Source of the DNA: an uncultured Lachnospiraceae bacterium
Lineage (GTDB): Bacteria > Bacillota > Clostridia > Lachnospirales > Lachnospiraceae
DNA: 10,968 nt
Assembly: GCA_946623295.1 (NCBI GenBank)
Contig: CAMOQY010000034.1
Location: 1 to 10,968 of the forward strand
Direction of reading: 5' to 3'
Part shown: positions 1-6,228 of the stretch, piece after piece
Layout: each line of letters opens with the position of its first letter
Numbering within the stretch: position 1 is the stretch's first letter
Notes under the pieces: generated by a model
Database searches by the model: none
The model's input: only the letters and a program-made list of their open reading frames with translations
What the model was told of the DNA's origin: nothing
Translations under genes and position numbers: made by a program

Positions 1-2
1 TC

Positions 3-344
3 GGCGTGATGCAGGGAGATACAAAAGCGGAGGCCGACCGGATCCTTAAAAAAATGATAGGCCTGCGGATATTCCCGGATGAAAACGGAAAGATTAATCT
101 CTCTCTTTCGGATGTCGGCGGAGAACTGCTCGTAGTATCGCAGTTCACTCTCTGCGCGGATACGAGAAAGGGCAACAGACCGAGCTTTGTAAACGCCGCG
201 CCGCCGCAGGCTGCGGAGGAGCTTTATGAATATTTCGCCGCCGAGGCTGCAAAGTCGGTGCCGGTGGTGAGCAAGGGGCGCTTCGGCGCGGATATGAAGG
301 TCGAGCTTGTAAACGACGGACCTTTTACCATCATATTGGAGTAA
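3..344 (+). CDS. dtd: D-aminoacyl-tRNA deacylase, 3' part (start lies before the window)
   Basis: Dtd hydrolyses D-amino acids (and mischarged glycine) off tRNA in the cytoplasm, a proofreading step of translation. The visible 113 residues align with the family from about the first third onward. The SQFTL segment, with the downstream [11 protein letters not shown] stretch, and the near-terminal NDGPFT segment are both present; the latter carries the Gly-Pro motif that enters the partner subunit's active site in the dimer. The open frame continues to the left edge, and the in-frame GTG and ATG at 6-11 fall inside the conserved LGVxxGDT region, so they are not real starts. About 35 residues should lie upstream. 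The stop is followed after 4 bp by folD, whose ribosome binding site (GGAG, 338-341) lies inside the dtd end. Identity is secure from the motifs; only the 5' end is missing. Confidence 0.95.
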   Translation, partial: GVMQGDTKAEADRILKKMIGLRIFPDENGKINLSLSDVGGELLVVSQFTLCADTRKGNRPSFVNAAPPQAAEELYEYFAAEAAKSVPVVSKGRFGADMKVELVNDGPFTIILE

Positions 345-348
345 CGAA

Positions 349-1245
349 ATGGCAAAACTTTTGCTCGGAAAAGAAGTTAATACGGCGCTCAACTGGAAGA
401 CCACGGAGCGTGTAAACTCGCTGAAGGCCGCCGGCATCACGCCGGTCCTTGCCATAGTGCGCGTGGGCGCGAGAGAGGACGACCTATACTATGAAAGAGG
501 CGCGGAAAAGCGCTGCGCTCAGGTCGGGATAGAGGTCAGGAAAGTGACCTTTGAGACCGGCGCGGACACGGAGCAGCTTACTGCGGCCGTGAAAGCTCTC
601 AGCGCCGATCCGGCCGTGCACGGAGTCCTTATACTGAGGCCTCTCCCGGACGGCATAGATGAGCGCGCAGTCTGCGAAGCGCTCTCCCCGGAAAACGACG
701 TGGACGGCGTAACGACGGCATCGTCTGCCTCGGTCTATCAGGGCAGGGGACCGGGATTTGCGCCGTGCACAGCCTGCAGCGTGATGGAGATACTCAAACA
801 CTACGGGATCGCCCTGCGCTCCCGACGCGCTGTGGTCGTGGGCAGGAGCCTCGTCATAGGCAAGCCTGTCGCAATGATGCTTCTCGGAGCGGACGCTACC
901 GTGACGGTGTGCCATTCCAGGAGCGGAAACCTGCCTGAGCTCTGCCGCGGGGCCGATATAGTGGTCGCGTCGGCGGGACGGGCAAAAATGCTCACCGGAG
1001 AGTATTTTTCTCCCGGACAGACCGTCATAGACGTCGGTATAAATACCGACAGCGAGGGGAATCTTTGCGGGGACGTCGATACGGCCGCGGCTGAGAGGAT
1101 CGTGGACGCGATCACACCCGTGCCCGGAGGCGTCGGCAGCGTGACCACGTCGGTGCTTGCCGCGCACGTTGCGGAGGCAGCGGAAAGGCTGAGCGGCGGA
1201 GCCGATCACGCGATGCGGCGCGTTTCTGCCGGGGTGAAAAAATGA
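349..1245 (+). CDS. folD: FolD-family methylenetetrahydrofolate dehydrogenase / cyclohydrolase, variant active site
   Basis: FolD interconverts 5,10-methylene-, 5,10-methenyl- and 10-formyl-tetrahydrofolate in cytosolic one-carbon metabolism. The 298 residues match the usual length. The N-terminal catalytic domain carries the NDVDG motif (116-120). The Rossmann domain carries VVVGRSLVIGKP and the VCHSRS segment. The C-terminal signature is TPVPGGVGSVTT. Two residues differ from classical FolD. In the YxxxK motif the tyrosine is present (Y48) but the catalytic lysine position is alanine (A52), and the glutamine of the VQLPLP motif is leucine (L96, in ILRPLP). The motif aspartate remains. From memory, similar DDLxYERGA sequences occur in Lachnospiraceae, so this looks like a subfamily and not a random mutation. 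Cyclohydrolase activity may be reduced or absent. ATG 349 has GGAG about 7 nt upstream. The gene overlaps lepB by ATGA, suggesting translational coupling. Confidence 0.93.
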   Translation: MAKLLLGKEVNTALNWKTTERVNSLKAAGITPVLAIVRVGAREDDLYYERGAEKRCAQVGIEVRKVTFETGADTEQLTAAVKALSADPAVHGVLILRPLPDGIDERAVCEALSPENDVDGVTTASSASVYQGRGPGFAPCTACSVMEILKHYGIALRSRRAVVVGRSLVIGKPVAMMLLGADATVTVCHSRSGNLPELCRGADIVVASAGRAKMLTGEYFSPGQTVIDVGINTDSEGNLCGDVDTAAAERIVDAITPVPGGVGSVTTSVLAAHVAEAAERLSGGADHAMRRVSAGVKK

Positions 1246-1784
1246 GTGAGAAAACAAAGAAATTTTTAAAGGAAGCTTCCTTTTACGTTATCGTGATCGC
1301 AGTCGCGGTGCTGGTCAGAGTCGTCCTGCTTGTAAATGCGTACACGCCCACCGGTTCGATGGAGGATACGATCCCGGTCGACTCCAGACATCTCGGTCTT
1401 AAATGCGCTTACTGGTTTTCAGGCCCGGAGCGCGGTGATATCGTGGTTTTTGATTCGCCCGTAAAAGAGGAGACCGAGTACCTCAAGCGCGTGATCGGCC
1501 TGCCGGGCGAGACGGTCGAAATAAAGGCCGGGAAGGTCTACGTCGACGGGACCCTTCTGGAAGAGGATTATCTGAAGGAAACTCCGCGCGCCGAGGATCT
1601 GGGACCGTTCCACGTCCCGGAGGACTGCGTTTTCGTGATGGGAGATAACAGAAATAATTCAAGCGATTCCAGATACTGGGGCGACGCCTCCGATCCGGAC
1701 GATCCGCTTCATTACGTGCGGATAGATACCATCCTCGGCAAGCAGTATCTGCTTTACTGGCCGAATATCAAGTGGCTGTACTGA
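1242..1784 (+). CDS. lepB: Signal peptidase I (Ser-Lys type)
   Basis: This membrane serine protease removes signal peptides from secreted proteins on the outer face of the cytoplasmic membrane. The 180 residues fit the short Gram-positive form. There is a charged cytosolic start (residues 1-12), one membrane anchor (about 13-33), the nucleophile motif TPTGSM with S39, the general-base motif LKRVIGLPGE with K82, and the box E motif FVMGDNRNNSSDSRYWG. All catalytic elements are present, so it should be active. The start overlaps the folD stop by 4 bp (ATGA) and only a weak GGGGTG-like ribosome binding site precedes it, which fits coupling to folD translation. The symbol sipS would suit equally well. 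The gene ends 4 bp from the stop of the convergent J-protein gene. Confidence 0.95.
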   Translation: MSEKTKKFLKEASFYVIVIAVAVLVRVVLLVNAYTPTGSMEDTIPVDSRHLGLKCAYWFSGPERGDIVVFDSPVKEETEYLKRVIGLPGETVEIKAGKVYVDGTLLEEDYLKETPRAEDLGPFHVPEDCVFVMGDNRNNSSDSRYWGDASDPDDPLHYVRIDTILGKQYLLYWPNIKWLY

Positions 1785-1788
1785 CCGC

Positions 1789-2637
1789 TCAGCAGCAGAA
1801 CAGTCCGCGGCCGAGCATTCCAAAGGAATTGCAGCACAGATTCATGGCGCAGCAGGGCAGGCAGAACCTCAGAAGCCCCAGGCTGCTGCGTCCGTACGAC
1901 GAATCTCCGGTCTCCTGATAGGCGCTTCCGCCGCCTTCAAGTATCTGAACAAGCCTTTCAAACTGCATATTGTCCGGACGCATGGCGACAGCCTGCTTTG
2001 CCTGTGAGAGGGCGGTAGCGTTGTTGCCGAGGTGATAGTTTGCCAGAGCACTGTAATAGTACCAGTGCGCCGGATGATCGCGCATGGTATTGAGGACGTT
2101 TATCGCCTCCTGATACTGGCGCGCGTTGATATATGTAGCCGCCGAGCGAAGGCGGGAGACGGTCTCTTCGTCATAATTCTCGCCGCGAAAATCGGTGGAC
2201 GCACTGTCGGAAGAGCCTGAGCCGTATCCGAATGGTCCGCCGAAGCCGCCGAAGCCGAAAGGACCCCAGCCCCAGGACCAGCCGCCGCCGTCATCGTCGT
2301 AGGCCGAGCCGTAGCCGCTGCGGGAAGAACCGCCGTAGCTGTAGCCTCCGCCCTGCCCCTGATTTCCGTAGCCGGAGCCATAGCCATAGCCTGAGCCGGA
2401 GGAGCCATAACTGCGCCCCGAGCCGCTGTAGCCGCCGCGCACGCCCTGCTCGCGCTCGCGGACGATCTGATCGTAGGCCTGCTGGATCTCCTTGAATTTC
2501 TCTTCGGCCTGGGCCTTGTTTGGATTATTTACGTTTGCGTCGGGGTGGTATTTTCTGCTGAGAGCCCTGTAGGCTTTCTTGATCTCATCATCCGTGGCGC
2601 TCTCGCTCACACCCAGCACCTGATAGGGGTTTAACAT
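1789..2637 (-). CDS. J-domain protein with Gly/Tyr-rich linker, TPR-like region and Cys-rich tail
   Basis: This is a DnaJ-type co-chaperone, but not DnaJ itself. The J domain spans about residues 1-64, with the HPD motif at 31-33 that stimulates Hsp70 (DnaK) ATPase. Residues 65-143 are a low-complexity Gly/Ser linker with 10 Tyr, 3 Trp and 4 Phe. Residues about 155-235 are helical with TPR-like spacing ([10 protein letters not shown], then [20 protein letters not shown]). The C-terminus (253-282) holds seven cysteines (259, 262, 263, 268, 269, 281, 282), ending in CC. The DnaJ zinc-finger CxxCxGxG repeats are absent. The start abuts the TAA of the upstream DUF5685 gene, and an AAAGGAAA ribosome binding site lies inside that gene's end, so the two are co-translated. 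The client is unknown; the cysteine tail may bind metal or attach to membrane, which is inference. Confidence 0.88.
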   Translation of the reverse strand: MLNPYQVLGVSESATDDEIKKAYRALSRKYHPDANVNNPNKAQAEEKFKEIQQAYDQIVREREQGVRGGYSGSGRSYGSSGSGYGYGSGYGNQGQGGGYSYGGSSRSGYGSAYDDDGGGWSWGWGPFGFGGFGGPFGYGSGSSDSASTDFRGENYDEETVSRLRSAATYINARQYQEAINVLNTMRDHPAHWYYYSALANYHLGNNATALSQAKQAVAMRPDNMQFERLVQILEGGGSAYQETGDSSYGRSSLGLLRFCLPCCAMNLCCNSFGMLGRGLFCC

Positions 2638-3486
2638 TTATTTTCCTTTCGCGCCCGCGGCGCCTTTGCCCGCGGCTTTCTGCTTTACCTGCTCAAATTT
2701 GATCCAGACGCCGCTGTATATAATATTACGTATGATCTCGGCGTTTTTCAAGACCGGAAGCGCCTCAAAGCTGAAGGCGCACTCGCTCATCATGAGGTTA
2801 AGGATACTGAGCGCCTCGTCCTCGCTGACCTCGTGGTCCTGTCTGAGCCAGACGTTATAGGAGCCTTTTTCCTTATCCGCGCCGCGATCCTCCCAGGCGT
2901 CCATGAGATAGATATATTTTCCCAGATAAAATCCGAGACGGCGCATGGTCAGCGCCCATTCATCCTCTTTCATGCAGAAGATCTCGCCGAGCATGGTCCC
3001 GGTCAGTCCGGACGCAAGGTCTATCGAGCCTTCGCCGCTTTTTTCCGCCGCGGCCAGCTCCGAGATATAGCGCTCCACAGCCCGGGCCTGTCTGGGGTAG
3101 TTTTCAGATATCCGGGCAACGTGCTTTTTCAGAGCCTTTGCCGCCGCGAGCGACTTGCGGTTTTTATCGTCGCTCCAGTCATCCATCAGATCGTAGTACG
3201 AGAGCAGCACGTTCATATCTGCCGCGTAGGCGGCGAGATCGTTTTCACGCTGAAGCTGTTTTTCCGTCGGGTGAAGCACGCAGAAACGCTCCGTGTCCTT
3301 TTCGTCCGGCTCGTAAAGCCCGGAGAGCAGAACGTAGAGAAAAGTCATATCGTACGAAAGCGTAAGCTGGCCTGCGCGTCCGAAGCGCTCTTTAAGAGTG
3401 CGGCAGAGCCCGCAGTAATACGAATGATAGATCTCGTAATCCTTTACCTTTAACTCGGCTTTATTTGCTATGATGTATCCGAACAT
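2638..3486 (-). CDS. DUF5685-family protein of unknown function
   Basis: The 282-residue product resembles the DUF5685 family, recognised by its start MFGYIIANKAELKVKDY and YYCGLCRTL. No function is established. It is predicted largely helical, with no signal peptide and no convincing membrane segment. A CxxC pair (C25, C28) and a CxxH pair (C69, H72) could form a zinc site. Two aspartate-rich helical motifs are visible: YYDLMDDWSDDKNR (97-110) and YLMDAWEDRGADKEKGSYN (193-211). Their pattern recalls the paired Asp-rich motifs of isoprenoid synthase-fold enzymes, but that is inference. The C-terminal tail is rich in Lys, Gly and Ala. It sits between the zinc-ribbon gene (28 bp upstream) and the J-protein gene (abutting). 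No good ribosome binding site precedes ATG 3486, suggesting coupling to the zinc-ribbon gene. Confidence 0.8.
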   Translation of the reverse strand: MFGYIIANKAELKVKDYEIYHSYYCGLCRTLKERFGRAGQLTLSYDMTFLYVLLSGLYEPDEKDTERFCVLHPTEKQLQRENDLAAYAADMNVLLSYYDLMDDWSDDKNRKSLAAAKALKKHVARISENYPRQARAVERYISELAAAEKSGEGSIDLASGLTGTMLGEIFCMKEDEWALTMRRLGFYLGKYIYLMDAWEDRGADKEKGSYNVWLRQDHEVSEDEALSILNLMMSECAFSFEALPVLKNAEIIRNIIYSGVWIKFEQVKQKAAGKGAAGAKGK

Positions 3487-3514
3487 GATCTTACACGCTG
3501 GTCCCTGCTGCCGT

Positions 3515-3922
3515 TCAGGTCCTCTTTACAAATGAAGTTCTGCACTTGGGGCAGGTGATAGCGATCCGGCCTTTGCCTCTGGGAACGCGTACCTTCTGTC
3601 CGCAGCTCGGGCACTTGTAGATCCGGTGTGTCTTGTCGGCCGCTCCGGATGAGGACTTTCCGCTGAAAAGGTTTTTCCAGAAGCCCGTAAAGCCGTTGCG
3701 GATGCGCAGGTACGCCTCGTTCTCGCGGTACCTGGCCGAGTGGTTGCGGGACATGGTGCGCAGGATGTTGAGGATCAGCAGCACCAGACCGACGTAGTAA
3801 AGGATGAGGATCTTGAAAATATAGAAAAGAATGATCGCGATCAGCGCGAGCACAAGAATGAATCTTGACAGGTTGTCTGAGCCATACCGGCCATACATGA
3901 ACTGACGAAGCTTTTCTTTCAT
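3515..3922 (-). CDS. Membrane-anchored zinc-ribbon protein
   Basis: The 135-residue protein has a basic N-terminus, two closely spaced hydrophobic segments (about 21-36 and 38-54, likely a hairpin or one long anchor), and a basic linker (55-100). It ends in a zinc ribbon: YKCPSCGQ and TCPKCRTSF give four cysteines, C104, C107, C124 and C127. The ribbon therefore probably sits on the cytoplasmic side, behind a positively charged stretch. It leads the leftward operon with the DUF5685 and J-domain genes. GGAGG (3930-3934 on the opposite strand) is 7 nt before ATG, which makes this start certain and excludes the longer overlapping frame running to 4064. Function unknown. Zinc ribbons of this type bind nucleic acid or protein partners; the operon hints at recruiting the J-protein to the membrane. 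Confidence 0.85.
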   Translation of the reverse strand: MKEKLRQFMYGRYGSDNLSRFILVLALIAIILFYIFKILILYYVGLVLLILNILRTMSRNHSARYRENEAYLRIRNGFTGFWKNLFSGKSSSGAADKTHRIYKCPSCGQKVRVPRGKGRIAITCPKCRTSFVKRT

Positions 3923-3935
3923 TTAAACACCTCCG

Positions 3936-3953
3936 GGCGGAATCGCTCCCGCC
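3936..3953 (-). promoter_or_regulatory. 5'-UTR hairpin beside the ribosome binding site of the zinc-ribbon gene
   Basis: On the minus strand GGCGGGA and TTCCGCC pair over 7 bp (one G-U) around a GCGA loop, a GNRA-type tetraloop. The stem ends 1 nt before the GGAGG ribosome binding site at 3930-3934, close enough to affect ribosome access or mRNA decay. It is not a terminator, because no U-run follows. The pairing is read directly; the role is inferred. Confidence 0.5.
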
Positions 3954-4023
3954 GGCCGTTTTCCGACCTTGCGTATTATTATAAATGATGCTTTCGGCAA
4001 AGTGTATAAATCTTTTATAAAGA

Positions 4024-4052
4024 ATTATAAACATCCGGGTCTGTTTGATTAA
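4024..4052 (-). promoter_or_regulatory. Candidate promoter of the leftward zinc-ribbon/DUF5685/J-protein operon
   Basis: Read on the minus strand, TTAATC (4047-4052) and a perfect TATAAT (4024-4029) are separated by 17 nt. The -35 matches the consensus poorly. A second TATAAT on this strand (3978-3983) has no well-spaced -35, although TTGCCG with a TAATAC 16 nt on lies nearby. The transcript would have a leader of about 95 nt containing the hairpin at 3936-3953. Confidence 0.4.
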
Positions 4053-4057
4053 AATCA
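4046..4057. repeat. 12-bp interrupted palindrome between divergent promoters
   Basis: TGATT-AA-AATCA is a perfect 5-bp dyad with a 2-nt centre. It lies between, and on its left overlaps, the -35 elements of the two divergent promoters. That position fits a shared operator for a regulator of both operons, though a 10-base dyad in AT-rich DNA may also be chance. Confidence 0.35.
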
Positions 4058-4086
4058 TTTTCAAACCGGCTGAAGTGTACTATAAT
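4058..4086 (+). promoter_or_regulatory. Promoter of the esterase/Ldh/glpK set
   Basis: TTTTCA (4058-4063) and a perfect TATAAT (4081-4086) are separated by 17 nt, a good sigma-A-type promoter. Transcription should start near 4093. That makes the GTG at 4094 too early to be a usable start and supports the ATG at 4130. Confidence 0.65.
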
Positions 4087-4093
4087 TAGTTAA

Positions 4094-4110
4094 GTGCATA
4101 AACTGTGCAT
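4094..4110 (+). repeat. Direct repeat GTGCAT with 11-bp period at the transcription start
   Basis: GTGCAT occurs at 4094-4099 and 4105-4110, one helical turn apart and just downstream of the -10. It could be half-sites for a repressor on one face of the DNA. The units are short, so chance is possible. Confidence 0.25.
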
Positions 4111-4118
4111 TAAAAATC

Positions 4119-4124
4119 AGGAGG
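4119..4124 (+). promoter_or_regulatory. Ribosome binding site that fixes the esterase start
   Basis: AGGAGG with 5 nt to ATG 4130. The alternative in-frame GTG at 4094 has no such site and lies at the transcription start, so the protein begins at 4130. Confidence 0.85.
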
Positions 4125-4129
4125 TCCCA

Positions 4130-5086
4130 ATGAAAGAAGAGTATATTACCTACAGATCCGCGGACGGAAGGACGGATATCTCAGCGAAATTCTGGCTTCC
4201 AGAGCAGGAGCCTCTGGCTGTTCTCCAGATCGCCCACGGCATGGTGGAGTACAAGGAGCGTTACGACGGCTTCGCGAAATGGCTGACGGAGCGTGGTATC
4301 GCGGTCTGCGCAAACGATCATCTCGGACACGGTGATTCGGTAGTCAGCACGGAGCGCTGGGGTTACGTGACAAAAAAAGATCCGAGCGGAGTATTTGTAG
4401 AGGATATGAATGAGCTGAGGAAAACGGCGCAGGAGCGCTTTGCGGATGTGCCGTACATCATCCTCGGACACAGCATGGGCTCGTACGTCCTCCGTAAATA
4501 CCTCGGCATTTACGGCGAGGGGCTCGCGGGAGCAATCATCATGGGCACGGGCCAGATGCCTCCGGCAGTCGGAAAGATCGCCATCGCCCTGGTCAACTGC
4601 CTGGCGTTTTTCCGCGGGTGGAAGCACCGCAGCCGTTTTATCCAGAATCTCACCTACGACAAGTATTACAAGAAATACGACCTCACCGGCCGGGATACCT
4701 CAAACAGCTGGCTGACAAAGGATCCGGAGATCGTCAGAAAATACTACTCCGATCCCAAGTGCACCTATCTGTTCACGCTGACGGGACATAAAGCTCTCTT
4801 TGAAGCTGTCTCGGTCTCCGCTGACGACAAGGCCGCGGAAAAGATCCCGGCGGATCTGCCCATGCTGCTGGTATCCGGCGCGATGGACCCTGTAGGGGCC
4901 GAGGGAGAGGGCGTGCGCAAGGTCAACGAGCAGCTGGAGCGCACCGGCCATACCGCCGTGACGATGAAGCTCTTTGAAAACGACCGCCACGAGATCCTCA
5001 ATGAGACCAACAGAGAAGATGTTTACGCGTATATCTACGGCTGGATCATGGAAAAATGCCTGAAGAAAGCCGTATCTGCAGAATAA
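4130..5086 (+). CDS. Alpha/beta-hydrolase, monoacylglycerol-lipase / lysophospholipase type
   Basis: This serine hydrolase of 318 residues belongs to the Hydrolase_4 (S33-like) group, which cleaves acyl esters such as monoacylglycerols and lysophospholipids. The fold is clear: the oxyanion-hole HGM segment follows the first strand, CANDHLGHGDS is typical of the family, and the nucleophile elbow is GHSMG with S115. The acid is D253 in VSGAMDPVG and the base is H287 in ENDRHEIL, so the triad is complete. Residues about 140-215 form the lid. There is no signal peptide, so it acts in the cytoplasm on imported or membrane lipids. It is the first gene after the promoter at 4058-4086 and is 29 bp from the dehydrogenase. 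The exact substrate cannot be read from sequence; glycerol kinase downstream favours an acylglycerol. Confidence 0.85.
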   Translation: MKEEYITYRSADGRTDISAKFWLPEQEPLAVLQIAHGMVEYKERYDGFAKWLTERGIAVCANDHLGHGDSVVSTERWGYVTKKDPSGVFVEDMNELRKTAQERFADVPYIILGHSMGSYVLRKYLGIYGEGLAGAIIMGTGQMPPAVGKIAIALVNCLAFFRGWKHRSRFIQNLTYDKYYKKYDLTGRDTSNSWLTKDPEIVRKYYSDPKCTYLFTLTGHKALFEAVSVSADDKAAEKIPADLPMLLVSGAMDPVGAEGEGVRKVNEQLERTGHTAVTMKLFENDRHEILNETNREDVYAYIYGWIMEKCLKKAVSAE

Positions 5087-5103
5087 AAGGAAAGAACAAT
5101 ATC

Positions 5104-5110
5104 AAAGGAG
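5104..5110 (+). promoter_or_regulatory. Ribosome binding site that fixes the Ldh-family start
   Basis: AAAGGAG lies 5 nt before ATG 5116. A longer in-frame start at 5056 would sit inside the esterase gene, and its extra 20 residues do not look like the family. The start is therefore 5116. Confidence 0.85.
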
Positions 5111-5115
5111 AAGTT

Positions 5116-6228
5116 ATGACAGAGACAAGACCTTACGTAGACTGGAAACTTGTAAACGATTTTATGATCGACGTTTTTGAGGCGTACGGAGTACCGAGGG
5201 AAGACGCCGCCATCTGCGCGGACGTGCTCCTCGAGTCCGACCGCCGCGGCATCGAGAGCCACGGCTGCAACCGCTTCAAACCGATATATCTTGACCGCAT
5301 CAAGCTCGGCACGCTCAAGCCCGTGACCCAGATCGAGATCCTCAAGGAGACTCCCACCACGGTCGTCATGGATGCGCACGACGGTATGGGCATGGTAGCC
5401 TCTCACAAGATGATGACCATGCTGATCGAAAAAGCAAAGACATACGGCATGGCGGGCGGCGCCATCATGAATTCGACGCATTACGGCATCGCCGGATACT
5501 GGACCGGCATGGCCGAAAAGGCCGGCATGATCGGAATCAGCGGAACCAACGCCAGGCCTTCCGTAGCGCCCACTTTCGGCGTGGAGCCTATGATGGGTAC
5601 GAATCCCCTGACCTGGACTATCCCTACGGATGAGGATTTCCCGTTCAATTTTGACTGCGCAACCTCTACCATCCAGAACGGAAAGATAGAGTTTTACGAG
5701 CGCATGGGCAAGGAGACCCCCGCGGGCCTCGTAGTAAACCGTAAGGGCGAGACGATGACCGACTCCGGCAAGATCCTCAAAGATATGCGCAAGGGCCAGG
5801 CCGCGCTGCTGCCTTTAGGCGGACTCGGCGAGGAGACCGGCGGATACAAGGGCTACGGTTTTACCACTATCGTGGAGATCATGAGCGCTGCTCTGTGCGG
5901 CGGCCCCTTCATGAAGGACCTGAACGGAGTGAACGAGGACGGAAGCCCCAGACTCTATCACCTCGGACATTTCTTTATCGTCATCAATCCCGAGTTCTTT
6001 ATGGGTCTCGACACCTTTAAAAAGACCGCTGGCGACATCTGCCGCGCACTGCGCGCGAGCGCGAAGGCACCAGGTGCAGACCGCATCTACACTGCCGGTG
6101 AGAAGGAGCATGAAGCCTGGCTTGACCGCAAGGACAAGGGCGTGCCCGTAGGCGAGTCGATCCAGAAGGAATTTATTCAGCTGAGAGACGAGCTCGGGCT
6201 GGACTATCATTTCCCTTTTGAGGACTGA
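5116..6228 (+). CDS. Ldh_2-family NAD(P)-dependent 2-hydroxyacid (malate/lactate-type) dehydrogenase
   Basis: This 370-residue cytoplasmic oxidoreductase belongs to the Ldh_2 superfamily, unrelated in fold to classical Rossmann malate and lactate dehydrogenases. Members include YlbC/AllD-type ureidoglycolate, YiaK-type diketogulonate and ComC-type sulfolactate dehydrogenases. Visible signatures are RGIESHG (44-50), the catalytic-histidine segment NSTHYGIAGYW (H122), the cofactor region GVEPMMGTNPLTWTIP, GGYKGYG, and a C-terminal RIYTAGEKE like the family's RxPGExE. All key motifs are present and length is normal, so it should be active. Substrate specificity in this family cannot be assigned by eye. 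It sits between the esterase and glycerol kinase without a visible terminator on either side, suggesting joint expression and perhaps oxidation or reduction of a hydroxyacid from the same carbon source. Confidence 0.87.
   Translation: MTETRPYVDWKLVNDFMIDVFEAYGVPREDAAICADVLLESDRRGIESHGCNRFKPIYLDRIKLGTLKPVTQIEILKETPTTVVMDAHDGMGMVASHKMMTMLIEKAKTYGMAGGAIMNSTHYGIAGYWTGMAEKAGMIGISGTNARPSVAPTFGVEPMMGTNPLTWTIPTDEDFPFNFDCATSTIQNGKIEFYERMGKETPAGLVVNRKGETMTDSGKILKDMRKGQAALLPLGGLGEETGGYKGYGFTTIVEIMSAALCGGPFMKDLNGVNEDGSPRLYHLGHFFIVINPEFFMGLDTFKKTAGDICRALRASAKAPGADRIYTAGEKEHEAWLDRKDKGVPVGESIQKEFIQLRDELGLDYHFPFED

Noticed and set aside
484..1257. Long minus-strand open frame opposite folD (257 codons)
   Set aside because: It is the antisense shadow of a confidently identified gene in G+C-rich DNA, with no recognisable motif in the translation.
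2833..3453. 206-codon plus-strand open frame opposite the DUF5685 gene
   Set aside because: The minus-strand protein has the conserved DUF5685 start and fits the operon; the plus frame lacks a ribosome binding site and motifs.
3468..4064. 198-codon minus-strand frame overlapping the zinc-ribbon gene
   Set aside because: The other frame has a perfect ribosome binding site, membrane segments and four zinc-ribbon cysteines; this one starts upstream of the likely promoter and has no coherent domain.
4094..4129. GTG start at 4094 adding 12 residues to the esterase
   Set aside because: It lies at the expected transcription start and has no ribosome binding site, while ATG 4130 has AGGAGG at the right distance.
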